A DNA stretch of 64,000 nucleotides from Oscillospiraceae bacterium (lineage in GTDB: Bacteria > Bacillota > Clostridia > Oscillospirales > Oscillospiraceae), in contig CACYXE010000003.1 of NCBI GenBank assembly GCA_902778275.1, positions 1-64,000 on the forward strand, in the 5' to 3' direction. The position numbers and the translations under genes were made by a program. Below, in pieces: positions 9,219 through 16,608 of the stretch. The notes under the pieces were generated by a model. That model saw only the letters and a list, made by a program, of their open reading frames with translations, was not told where the DNA came from and did no database searches. Numbering within the stretch: position 1 is the stretch's first letter; each line of letters begins with the position of its first letter.

Positions 9219-9938
9219 ATGAGCATGGAGATCAAATGGCTGGGACACGCCTGCTTTGCCATCCGCTATCAGGGCTATACCATCGTCATTGACCCCTACA
9301 ACAGCGACTATATCAACGGCTATCCCAAGCTGCGCGTCAAGGCGGACAAGGTGCTGGTCAGCCATGAGCATTTCGGCCACAACTACCGGGAGGGCGTGCT
9401 CCTGTCCGGGCGGCCGGAATCGGACTGCCCCTTCGCCATCAGCACCCTGCAGGTGCCCCATGAATTCAAGATGGGCAACTGGCGGGGCTTCTGCAGTATC
9501 CATATCCTGGAGGCCGACGGCTATAAGCTGGTGCACATGAGCGATCTGGGCACCCAGCTGGACGGCGGGCAGATCACCCGGCTCTGCAATGCGGACGTGG
9601 CGATGGTCTGCGCCGGCTCCGCCACGGCCCTGCCTGCCCAGGAGGCCAAACGGGCCTGCGACGAGATCATGGCGAAGGTCATCATCCCCATGCACTACCG
9701 CCACGGCAATATGGGCGGCCACCGCTTGGAGACGGTGGAGGACTTCGCCTATTACTTCGAGTCCCCGGAATTCATTCACCGCTACGATACGGACACCTTT
9801 ACCGTGACGCCGGACATGGAGCCCCAGGTGGCGGTGCTCAAATACCTGGGCCCGGCAGCCTTCGGCGATCTGGCCGCGCCCGTGGAAAAACGGGAGAGGA
9901 CGACGCTGCTGGGGAAGCTCCTTCGGCGAGGCAAATAG
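9219..9938 (+). CDS. Metallo-beta-lactamase-fold protein (UlaG-like)
   Basis: This 239-residue protein of the beta-lactamase-2/UlaG type shows GHACFAI, IDPYNSDY, VSHEHFGHNY, MSDLGTQL and IPMHYRHGNMGGHRLET. In most relatives the first metal motif is HxHxDH; here it is HEHFGH, so the usual aspartate is a glycine. One metal site may be altered or lost. ATG follows GGAGGGC about 8 bases upstream and the gene starts 4 bases after the DUF4037 stop, as the last gene of the operon. It may hydrolyse a product made by the DUF4037 protein, but this is only suggested by position. Confidence 0.8.
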   Translation: MSMEIKWLGHACFAIRYQGYTIVIDPYNSDYINGYPKLRVKADKVLVSHEHFGHNYREGVLLSGRPESDCPFAISTLQVPHEFKMGNWRGFCSIHILEADGYKLVHMSDLGTQLDGGQITRLCNADVAMVCAGSATALPAQEAKRACDEIMAKVIIPMHYRHGNMGGHRLETVEDFAYYFESPEFIHRYDTDTFTVTPDMEPQVAVLKYLGPAAFGDLAAPVEKRERTTLLGKLLRRGK

Positions 9939-9946
9939 GGAAAGGC

Positions 9947-9978
9947 AGCACCGCGGCCCGGACAAGGGCTGCGGTGCT
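9947..9978 (+). terminator. Terminator after the TPR-DUF4037-MBL operon
   Basis: Stem AGCACCGCGGCCC/GGGCTGCGGTGCT with one G-U pair and a 6-base loop; the U-tract is very short. Confidence 0.5.
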
Positions 9979-10016
9979 TTGACATGAAAATAACAGACGA
10001 GCCGGTGCTTTTCGGC

Positions 10017-10045
10017 TTTACAGGCCCGCGTTTTTGCGTTATAAT
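10017..10045 (+). promoter_or_regulatory. Promoter for the aminotransferase-thioesterase pair
   Basis: TTTACA (10017-10022), a 17 bp spacer and consensus TATAAT (10040-10045), about 60 bases before the gene. Confidence 0.75.
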
Positions 10046-10107
10046 ACACAATTGAGAGCCATATAAATCCATTTAAAACTATATAAAATCAACAGGAGGA
10101 ATGCGAC

Positions 10108-11292
10108 ATGGTTAATTTTGCCGACAGAATGAGCGGCATCAAGGCCTCGGATATCCGCGAGCTGCTGAAGGTGGCGGCACGCCCCGAGATCATTTCCTTT
10201 GCCGGCGGACTGCCCGCGCCCGAGCTGTTCCCCGTGGAGAACATGAAGGCCGCCCTGGACGCGGTCATGGACGAGCAGGGCCGGGCCGCCATGCAGTACG
10301 GTCCCACCGACGGGTATCTCCGCCTGCGGGAGCAGATCTGCGAGCGGGTGGCCGCCAAGAACAACATCCACACAGACCCGGAGCATGTGTTCGTCACCGC
10401 CGGCAGCCAGCAGGGCCTGGACTTTTTGGGCAAGCTGTTTCTGAATCCCGGCGACGTGGTGGTGCTGGAGAGTCCCTCGTATCTGGGCGCCATCAACGCC
10501 TTCAAGCAGTACCAGCCCAACTTCGTGTCCGTGCCCACCGATGAAAACGGCATGATCATGGAGGAGCTGGACAAGGTCCTGGCCAACACCCCCAATGTGA
10601 AGCTCATCTACATCATCCCCGACTTCCAGAACCCCTCCGGCCGCACCTGGCCCAGAGAGCGGCGCGAGAAGTTCATGGAGATCATCAACAAGTACGGTGT
10701 GCCTGCCATCGAGGACAACCCCTACGGCGACCTGCGCTTCAAGGGCGAGTTCCTGCCCAGCCTGAAGAGCATGGACACCGAGGGCCTGATCGTGTACTTC
10801 GGCTCCTTCTCCAAGATCCTGACCCCCGGCTTCCGGGTGGGCTGGATCATCGCCGACGGCAAGATCATCGAGAAGGTCAACCACATCGCCCAGGCGGCGG
10901 TGTTGCAGACCGCCACGCTGAACATGATGGCCATCTCCAAGTATATGGATATGTTCGATATCGACGCCCATGTGGCCACCATCCTGCCGGTGTACAAGCA
11001 CCGCTGCGAGCTGATGATCAACACCATGCGGGAGACCTTCCCCAAGGAGGCCAAGTTCACCGACCCGGACGGCGGACTGTTCACCTGGGTGGAGCTGCCT
11101 GAGTATGTGAACACCAGAGAGCTCGCGCCTCTGGCCATGGAGAAGAAGGTGGCCTATGTGCCCGGCTCCGGCTTCTATCCCAAGGGCGATGTGAACAACG
11201 GCATGCGCCTCAACTATTCCTGCGCCACGGACGACAAGATCGTCACCGGCATCAAGATCCTGGCCGAAGTCCTCAAAGGAGCGATCAAGTAA
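10108..11292 (+). CDS. PLP-dependent aminotransferase (class I/II, 2-aminoadipate aminotransferase-like)
   Basis: The 394-residue fold-type I aminotransferase has the start region FADRMSGIKASDIRELLK and the GGLPAPELFP signature of the LysN/MocR-related subgroup. It also shows TAGSQQGLDFLGKLF for cofactor binding and the PLP lysine at about residue 236 in GSFSKILTPGFRVGWI. The terminal arginine that binds the substrate carboxylate is probably in MRLNYS. Such enzymes move amino groups between amino acids and 2-oxoacids; the exact substrate (aromatic, branched-chain or 2-aminoadipate) cannot be told. ATG follows AGGAGG at 8 bases. Its TAA stop abuts the ATG of the thioesterase gene, so the two are co-translated. 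Confidence 0.88.
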   Translation: MVNFADRMSGIKASDIRELLKVAARPEIISFAGGLPAPELFPVENMKAALDAVMDEQGRAAMQYGPTDGYLRLREQICERVAAKNNIHTDPEHVFVTAGSQQGLDFLGKLFLNPGDVVVLESPSYLGAINAFKQYQPNFVSVPTDENGMIMEELDKVLANTPNVKLIYIIPDFQNPSGRTWPRERREKFMEIINKYGVPAIEDNPYGDLRFKGEFLPSLKSMDTEGLIVYFGSFSKILTPGFRVGWIIADGKIIEKVNHIAQAAVLQTATLNMMAISKYMDMFDIDAHVATILPVYKHRCELMINTMRETFPKEAKFTDPDGGLFTWVELPEYVNTRELAPLAMEKKVAYVPGSGFYPKGDVNNGMRLNYSCATDDKIVTGIKILAEVLKGAIK

Positions 11293-11685
11293 ATGGCGGA
11301 ATTGAAAATTGGCCTCAAGGGTGAGGCCAGTGTGGAAGTGGTATTTGAAAACACCGCCGCCGCTGTGGGCAGCGGCGCTTTGGAGGTGTTCGGGACCCCG
11401 TCCATGATCGCCCTGATGGAAAAGGCGGCGCTGCAGTCGGTGCAGCCTTATCTGGATGAGGGACAGGGCACCGTGGGTCTGCATCTGGACGTGGCCCATC
11501 TGGCGGCCACGCCTGTCGGCATGACGGTCCGGGCGGAGAGCGAGCTGGAAAAGGTGGAGGGGCGCATGCTCTTCTTCCGGGTCCGCGCCTATGCCGGGGA
11601 CGAGCTGATCGGCGAGGGCAAACACCAGCGCTGCATCGTGTATAATGACCGCTTCCTGGCCAAGGCCATGGCAAAGCTGAAATAA
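11293..11685 (+). CDS. Hotdog-fold thioesterase of the fluoroacetyl-CoA thioesterase (FlK) type
   Basis: The 130-residue single-domain hotdog protein shows the FlK-type pattern: an early GSGALEVFGTPSMIALME, then GTVGLHLDVAHLAATPVGM and EGKHQRCIV. In FlK itself the catalytic residues are Thr, Glu and His; here T of GTPSM, E of IALMEKA and H of DVAHLA fit those places. It probably hydrolyses a small acyl-CoA. The gene begins at the base after the aminotransferase stop. The pairing hints at breakdown of an amino acid to an acyl-CoA that is then released as acid, which is inference. A strong terminator follows. Confidence 0.82.
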   Translation: MAELKIGLKGEASVEVVFENTAAAVGSGALEVFGTPSMIALMEKAALQSVQPYLDEGQGTVGLHLDVAHLAATPVGMTVRAESELEKVEGRMLFFRVRAYAGDELIGEGKHQRCIVYNDRFLAKAMAKLK

Positions 11686-11708
11686 GACAAGAGAACATAT
11701 TTCCCGGG

Positions 11709-11750
11709 GAGCCGCCGCAAGACCTTCCGTTTTGCGGCGGCTCTTTTTTT
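11709..11750 (+). terminator. Terminator after the thioesterase gene
   Basis: A 12 bp perfect stem GAGCCGCCGCAA/TTGCGGCGGCTC, an 11-base loop and seven T residues. Confidence 0.9.
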
Positions 11751-11757
11751 GCGCGGC

Positions 11758-11786
11758 TTGACTTCCCGGGCCGGGGATGATAGTAT
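11758..11786 (+). promoter_or_regulatory. Promoter for the FadR-type GntR gene
   Basis: TTGACT (11758-11763), a 17 bp spacer and TAGTAT (11781-11786), about 55 bases upstream of the ATG. Confidence 0.6.
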
Positions 11787-11842
11787 CTCGATAAGTTCTG
11801 AATTTGCATTTTTCCCCATGAAAAAGCTGAGGACAGAGGTGT

Positions 11843-12535
11843 ATGACCATGATCGGGACGGAAAAAGCCTCCGAAAAAGTGATCGAATATATTGAGACCC
11901 TGATCCTTGCGGGCAAGCTGAAGGTGGACGACCGGCTGCCCGCCGAGCGGGACCTGGCCCAGACCCTGCAGGTGAGCCGCTCCGCCGTGCGGGAGGGGAT
12001 CCGCCTGCTGGAGACCATCGGCATCGTGGAGAGCCGTCAGGGCAGCGGCAATTATATCGCCCGGCATTTCGACCGGACGCTGGAGCAGGTGCTGACCATG
12101 ATGTACGCCCTGGACACTTTGAGCTATGAGCAGATCCGGGAGTTTCGTTACGCGGTGGAGCGGCAGGCTCTGGCCCTGGCGGTGCGCAGCAGCGACGAGA
12201 AGAAAAAGAAGGAGCTGCGGCAGCATCTGGAGGGTATGCTCTACGGGGAGACAGATGAGCAGCAGGCCGAGAGCGACCGACTCCTGCACCAGACCCTGGT
12301 GGAGATGTCCGGCAACCGGCTGGTCGTCGCCAACTATGTGGCCCTCAACCGGATCATCAATCGCTTCATCGGACAGATCCGCAAGGAGATCCGAAGCGAA
12401 GGCCCGGAGGAGTTTGAGGCCTTCCAGGCGGCCCACCGGCAGCTGGTGGCCGCTGTGTTGGACGGGGATCTGGAAAAGGGAAAGGAAGCCCTGGACCGGC
12501 ACTTTGTGTTCATCACCCGGAACTTCGACACCTGA
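11843..12535 (+). CDS. GntR family transcriptional regulator (FadR subfamily, FCD domain)
   Basis: The 230-residue protein has an N-terminal winged helix (about 1-75), with RLPAERDLAQTLQVSRSAVREGIRLLETIGIV being the usual GntR recognition region (longer than can be written as one motif; key residues are PAERDLA and SRSAVREG). A C-terminal all-helical FCD ligand-binding domain (about 85-225) follows. FCD regulators sense small organic acids such as lactate, pyruvate or gluconate, with metal ligands in the D...H...H pattern. The DNA-binding sequence of this group is TGGTnnACCA. Two such sites sit at the promoter of the next gene (12764), so that gene is the likely target. The gene has its own promoter and terminator. 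Confidence 0.88.
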   Translation: MTMIGTEKASEKVIEYIETLILAGKLKVDDRLPAERDLAQTLQVSRSAVREGIRLLETIGIVESRQGSGNYIARHFDRTLEQVLTMMYALDTLSYEQIREFRYAVERQALALAVRSSDEKKKKELRQHLEGMLYGETDEQQAESDRLLHQTLVEMSGNRLVVANYVALNRIINRFIGQIRKEIRSEGPEEFEAFQAAHRQLVAAVLDGDLEKGKEALDRHFVFITRNFDT

Positions 12536-12569
12536 GAGGCTGGAAGAAACAGCATACGTTTTGTAAAGC

Positions 12570-12599
12570 AAAAGGTCTCACGTTCGTGAGGCCTTTTTT
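12570..12599 (+). terminator. Terminator after the GntR gene
   Basis: Stem AAAGGTCTCACG/CGTGAGGCCTTT with a TT loop and a following T-run. Confidence 0.85.
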
Positions 12600-12627
12600 A
12601 ATGCGCAAAAAAAGTTGCCGCAGGCTA

Positions 12628-12656
12628 TTGACAAATGAAAAACAAAAGCGTATACT
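12628..12656 (+). promoter_or_regulatory. Strong promoter for the cytidylate-kinase-like gene
   Basis: Consensus TTGACA (12628-12633), a 17 bp spacer and TATACT (12651-12656); transcription should begin near 12663. Confidence 0.85.
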
Positions 12657-12668
12657 GAAACCGTAAAT

Positions 12669-12678
12669 TGGTCAACCA
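12669..12678 (+). promoter_or_regulatory. FadR/GntR-type operator 1 (TGGTCAACCA)
   Basis: The near-palindrome TGGTCAACCA lies about 6-15 bases downstream of the predicted start point, where a bound repressor would block transcription. It matches the TGGTnnACCA core of FadR-subfamily regulators; such a regulator is encoded immediately upstream. Confidence 0.7.
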
Positions 12679-12720
12679 CTTTAAGAAAGAAATGGATTGG
12701 CCGAATTTTTTGAAATGAAA

Positions 12721-12734
12721 ATTGGTAAACCAAT
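12721..12734 (+). promoter_or_regulatory. FadR/GntR-type operator 2 (ATTGGTAAACCAAT)
   Basis: A perfect 14 bp palindrome whose TGGT half begins 54 bp after that of operator 1. The two share ATTGGTnAACCA. It lies between the start point and the ribosome site of the 12764 gene. Confidence 0.75.
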
Positions 12735-12763
12735 TAGAAGACCAAGAAAGGACGGGTATCACA

Positions 12764-13387
12764 ATGGCAGACAAACGTTTTGTTATCTCCATCGGCAGAG
12801 AGTGTGGCAGCGGCGGCCACGAGATCGGTGAGAAGCTGGCGGAGCATTACGGCATCAAGCTCTATGACAAGAACATCCTGGACCTGCTGGCCGAGGAGAC
12901 CGGCAAGGATCCCGGGGAGTTGGCCAAGCTGGAAGAGTCCGTTTCCGGGTGGCTGCCCACTCGCAAAGGCGGCTTCCAGGAGAAGACCAAGGATCTGATG
13001 AATCGGCTCAGCGACTCCGATCGGATGTACCTGTATGAACGGGCCATTATTCAGCGCCTGGCGGCGCAGGAATCTTTCGTCATTATCGGACGCGGCGCAA
13101 ACCCCGTGCTGGAGAGTGATCCCAACACTCTGCGCCTGTTCGTCTACGCGCCGGATTCCTTCAAGATCCCCCGGGTGAAGGACTATTACCGCCTGGACTC
13201 CGACAAGGATGCGGAGAAGAAGATGAATCAGATCGACAAGGAGCGCAAGGAGTATTTTGAGTACTACACCGGCAAGGTCTGGGGCGGCAAGGACTGCCAT
13301 GACTTCTCCGTCGACAGCAGCATGTTCGGCATCGACGGCACGGTGGACCTGATCATCCGGATCGCGGATAAGAAGCTGGGCCTCTGA
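12764..13387 (+). CDS. Cytidylate kinase-like family protein
   Basis: The 207-residue P-loop kinase has Walker A in ISIGRECGSGGHEIG (about 8-22) and the family's YDKNILDLLAEETG helix. Near residue 105 it has FVIIGRGANPVL, typical of the cytidylate-kinase-like group rather than of true CMP kinase. The start is taken at ATG 12764 (MADKRFVIS) with AAAGGA upstream; an earlier in-frame GTG/ATG would lie inside operator 2. The substrate of this group is not established; a nucleotide or small phosphate acceptor is likely. The double operator suggests metabolite-controlled expression, unusual for a housekeeping nucleotide kinase. Confidence 0.85.
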   Translation: MADKRFVISIGRECGSGGHEIGEKLAEHYGIKLYDKNILDLLAEETGKDPGELAKLEESVSGWLPTRKGGFQEKTKDLMNRLSDSDRMYLYERAIIQRLAAQESFVIIGRGANPVLESDPNTLRLFVYAPDSFKIPRVKDYYRLDSDKDAEKKMNQIDKERKEYFEYYTGKVWGGKDCHDFSVDSSMFGIDGTVDLIIRIADKKLGL

Positions 13388-13480
13388 TCGGGACAGACCG
13401 GGTTCTGAAAACCGCACAGGGAAAAGTCCCCAGCGCAAATACGCTTCGGGGATGCTTCCAATCTCTGGGAGTGCGGTGGC

Positions 13481-13573
13481 ATGGAGGGTGTGGACGGCAA
13501 GATCATGCGCCGGACGGTGGGCTGCTGCATCGGCTTCGGTGTGATCGTATGCATCATGTCCGTGATCCTGTAG
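13481..13573 (+). CDS. Possible 30-residue membrane peptide or 3' remnant of a transporter gene
   Basis: An ATG with GGGAG 9 bases upstream opens a 30-codon frame. It begins MEGVDGKIMRR and then forms a cysteine-containing hydrophobic segment of about 19 residues (GCCIGFGVIVCIM). The stretch G-V-D-G-K-I-M-R-R before a last membrane helix looks like the C-terminal end of a large anion permease such as the lactate-permease type. The frame is closed by a TGA upstream, so this could be the tail left by a deletion. Expression as a free peptide is equally possible. The rest of the 13388-13632 gap shows no other gene. Confidence 0.3.
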   Translation: MEGVDGKIMRRTVGCCIGFGVIVCIMSVIL

Positions 13574-13632
13574 GCTGTAAATCTGTATAAATCGCGTCTT
13601 CGCATGCGTTTATAAAAACCCTCTCACAAGGG

Positions 13633-13670
13633 ACGCCCCGGCGGGTGACGGCCGCCGGGGCGTTTCTTTA
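13633..13670 (+). terminator. Terminator of the kinase unit
   Basis: Stem ACGCCCCGGCGG/CCGCCGGGGCGT with a 7-base loop followed by TTTCTTT. Confidence 0.85.
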
Positions 13671-13713
13671 TGCTTCCCAACACTGTGCCGCTGGGGGGAG
13701 GCTTACGGCGCTT

Positions 13714-16401
13714 TCAAAGGCCGATCCCGGCGGCCATGGCCAGGATCTCCTCCATGCTGTGATAGTTCAGATAGCCAAGGGTAAAACCGGTCTCGCCTGC
13801 ATCATAGGCATAATAGTCGCAGACGAGGAAGCGCTCGGCGGCATGATCGTAAGCAACGGCCATGTTGATGTACTGGCTGCAAACGATGCCGTCCTCGAGG
13901 AGATCCAGAAGATAGCCGCCGAACAGGGAGCCATAGAGGCAAACGTCCTCCTCGAGGAAGTACAGGTACGCGTTATCGTTGTAAGAGCGGATGGTATCCG
14001 GCAGCTCCGCGGCAGACAGGAGCGTCCCTTCCAGGTCATAGAGCAGGACACGCTTTTGCAGCCCCACGAGGATCCGATTCCCGTCGGGGGTGAAGCTCAT
14101 GGCCTGGATCTCTTCGCCCACCGTCACCCGGGCCACAGGATCAGACTGGATCAGAAAGGCGGTCCTGTCGTCGCTGTATACCAGCCGGACCCCGCCGGCC
14201 TCCAGGATCCGGTCATCGGCGGGGAGACTGTCTATGTATTCCCGGACGCTCTGACCGGCGATCTCTGTTTCCGCATAGCTCGCATCGTATTTTCCCGTGG
14301 TGTACTGGACGATCCGGTTCTCCTCGGTCTGGATATAAAAGCTGTTTCCGTTGTGGTCTGCCTGTATGATATCCGGGGGGAAGTTCTTCACGGTGATGAT
14401 ATCCGGGGTGTCAAACTCCTTCGGGATCATCACCCTGTAGCCGTTTTCCAGGATCAGATCCAGAGCCTGCTCACGCTGTTCCAGGACCGCGATGGCGGCG
14501 TCGAAGAGCATCTCCATCCTGCAGACGCCGCTTCCCTCCTCCAGGATCCAGAGGCTGTTGCCCACGGCCGCAGCCACGCACTCCACGCCGGAGATCTCGG
14601 TTTGCAGGGTGAGCGGCACTTTCAGGCTCCGCAGATCGGAGAGCCCTCCCGTGACGGCGTCTTCGCCGGACGAAACGGAAAGGGCGTCGGTCGGCGCCGC
14701 TACATTTCCGGAATCGTAGGACCACACGCAGTCCCCGTTCGCGGGATCGCAGCACCAGACCCGGAAGCGCTTCTGCCCGACCATGTCCAGATAATACTCA
14801 GGCGTCAAGGACCTGCGAATGTTGACAGATCCGTCATAGTCAAAGACAAGGATCCGGGAATCCGCGCCGAAACAGAGGCACTCTGTTGTGGTGGCGGTCC
14901 AGGGATCCACCGGTCCCAGGACCAGCTCCGATACGCTGTTCTCTCTCAGGCCGAACACGGTCAGCGTCCGCATCATGCTTCCGTTGCTTCCGGTGAAGGC
15001 AAGCAGGTCCCCGTCCGCGGAGACAGCGCGGGCCCTTCGGAAGTTTCGGAACGTATCAGAGGGGAAAGTATGGGTGCGCAGTACGCTGCCGTCAGAGAAG
15101 TCCAGCTCGTCGATCCTGACGGCTGTGGACGAAACGCTGCAGACGCTGTAGAGCCGCTCACGGTCCGGGGACAGCAAGACGGTTCCCGAGGCGCGGGAGC
15201 CGGGGTCAAAGGCCGTTTCCCAAAGGGGCTCCCCTGAGGGATACGCGAAGCACAGGATCGCCGTGTCTGTCCACAAAATGAGGCGGCCCCGTTCCTCCGA
15301 CAGGCGGTGTTCGGCGTCGTAAGTATCCACGGAGCGGATCGCGTCGCCGCTTTCATAGGAGGAAAGCAGGGAACAGTCCGCCGTGTCCCAAACGGTCAGC
15401 TTCTTGTCCGAGAGTACAAAAAGCCGGCTGCCGTCGCTGTTCAAAAAGAAAGTCCGGATCTCCGTTCCGCTGCCGTCAGCGGCCGTGCCTGTGGGGACGG
15501 CGATCATGGAGGCCTCCTCCGGACGGATGTAGAGATTCAGACAGGAGAGCAGCATCCGCTTTAAAGCGGCGTGCTGCGCCGGGCCCTCATCCGAGAGCTC
15601 CAGAGAGAGCAGCGCCAGATCGACAGCCTTTGAAGTATCCCTCTGGTCATAGGCTTCCTGTGCCTGCTCTGCCAGAAGCCGGGCCTGACTGGAGATCTTT
15701 TCATTCTGCTCCCGGACGATGATCTGCGCCTGCTCCGCGATCTGCTTTTGATGTTGGGCGATCTGATTGGCCTTTACGGCCGCATAGGCGCCAAAGGCGG
15801 CGAGAACGGCAAAGACCAGGAGCCCGGCGCCCATCATACGCACGGTCCTTGCCCGCTTTTCCCGCTGGTACAGGGTATCAAAGGAGCAGCCCAGCAGGCA
15901 TGCCAGCAGGCGCAGGCTCTCCTTGCGGTATTTTTTGAGGCTGATGCGGTGGTTCTTCCCGACGATGTTGGCGGCCAGGGGCTCCATATCGGAGATCGCC
16001 TTGCCGTTTTCGTCGTATTCGTGCAGCATCAGCGGGGAAAAGGAGATTTCCCCGGAGCCGTCCGCGAGCACGGCCAGCAGATGGTCCCGGTCGTGAGTCT
16101 GCAGGAAATAGCGGATCTCCTGCTCACACCACTTGGACTGGGGCAGGTCCGGCGTGCAGATCACGATGAGAAACCGGCTCCGGTCCAGTGCCTCCAGGAT
16201 GCTGTCTGACAGAGAGGAGGACAGCGGCAGCTCATCCTCATCCCGAAAAACGTAGCCCAGTCTGTCGCTGTCCGGCGTTTTTCGAAGCTCTTTCGGGATC
16301 CGATAGGACTCGATGCGCTTCTCGATCATCCTGGCGGCCTTCGCATCCAGGGGCTTGTGGCGGTAACTGATAAAGGCGATATAGGAACGTTCTTCCGACA
16401 T
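13714..16401 (-). CDS. TIR domain - transmembrane - beta-propeller protein
   Basis: The 895-residue protein begins with a TIR domain (1 to about 170) showing AFISYRHK, RDEDELPLSSSLSDSI and LIVICTPDLPQSKWCEQEI. The second E of WCEQE (E95) is placed four residues after W, as is the catalytic glutamate of SARM1-type NAD-cleaving TIR domains. One membrane helix (about 187-208), a coiled coil (about 209-255) and a long beta-rich C-terminal part (about 280-895) with WD40/PQQ-like blades (LFVLSDKKLTVWD, ILVGLQKRVLLYD) follow. The propeller is probably extracytoplasmic and the TIR cytoplasmic. Bacterial TIR proteins often act in phage defence or signalling; whether this one does is unknown. Codon use looks less GC-biased than in its neighbours. 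It has its own promoter and sits divergent to an HTH-membrane protein. Confidence 0.85.
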   Translation of the reverse strand: MSEERSYIAFISYRHKPLDAKAARMIEKRIESYRIPKELRKTPDSDRLGYVFRDEDELPLSSSLSDSILEALDRSRFLIVICTPDLPQSKWCEQEIRYFLQTHDRDHLLAVLADGSGEISFSPLMLHEYDENGKAISDMEPLAANIVGKNHRISLKKYRKESLRLLACLLGCSFDTLYQREKRARTVRMMGAGLLVFAVLAAFGAYAAVKANQIAQHQKQIAEQAQIIVREQNEKISSQARLLAEQAQEAYDQRDTSKAVDLALLSLELSDEGPAQHAALKRMLLSCLNLYIRPEEASMIAVPTGTAADGSGTEIRTFFLNSDGSRLFVLSDKKLTVWDTADCSLLSSYESGDAIRSVDTYDAEHRLSEERGRLILWTDTAILCFAYPSGEPLWETAFDPGSRASGTVLLSPDRERLYSVCSVSSTAVRIDELDFSDGSVLRTHTFPSDTFRNFRRARAVSADGDLLAFTGSNGSMMRTLTVFGLRENSVSELVLGPVDPWTATTTECLCFGADSRILVFDYDGSVNIRRSLTPEYYLDMVGQKRFRVWCCDPANGDCVWSYDSGNVAAPTDALSVSSGEDAVTGGLSDLRSLKVPLTLQTEISGVECVAAAVGNSLWILEEGSGVCRMEMLFDAAIAVLEQREQALDLILENGYRVMIPKEFDTPDIITVKNFPPDIIQADHNGNSFYIQTEENRIVQYTTGKYDASYAETEIAGQSVREYIDSLPADDRILEAGGVRLVYSDDRTAFLIQSDPVARVTVGEEIQAMSFTPDGNRILVGLQKRVLLYDLEGTLLSAAELPDTIRSYNDNAYLYFLEEDVCLYGSLFGGYLLDLLEDGIVCSQYINMAVAYDHAAERFLVCDYYAYDAGETGFTLGYLNYHSMEEILAMAAGIGL

Positions 16402-16459
16402 GGTTTTTCACTCTGGCATCCGTGTTTCCGACTGGCTTTATACAGATGGTAATAAGCCG

Positions 16460-16488
16460 ATTGTACTATGGAAAGGCCCGCTTGGCAA
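16460..16488 (-). promoter_or_regulatory. Promoter for the TIR-propeller gene
   Basis: On the minus strand TTGCCA (16483-16488), a 17 bp spacer and TACAAT (16460-16465), about 55 bases upstream of the start. Confidence 0.6.
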
Positions 16489-16525
16489 GTCTTCCCCCTC
16501 TGCGGGAGGGCCGACAGGAAAGCGC

Positions 16526-16554
16526 TTGAAAAAGAAATGCGGGTATGGTAAAAT
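16526..16554 (+). promoter_or_regulatory. Promoter for the HTH-membrane regulator
   Basis: TTGAAA (16526-16531), a 17 bp spacer and TAAAAT (16549-16554). Confidence 0.65.
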
Positions 16555-16608
16555 AAAACACCTACGTTGATGTGAACGAATCCATATGACCATATGTTTG
16601 GATAGAGT

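Noticed and set aside
10039..12024. Long minus-strand open frame opposite the aminotransferase, thioesterase and gntR genes
   Set aside because: It crosses promoters and a strong terminator and shows no protein-family signature.
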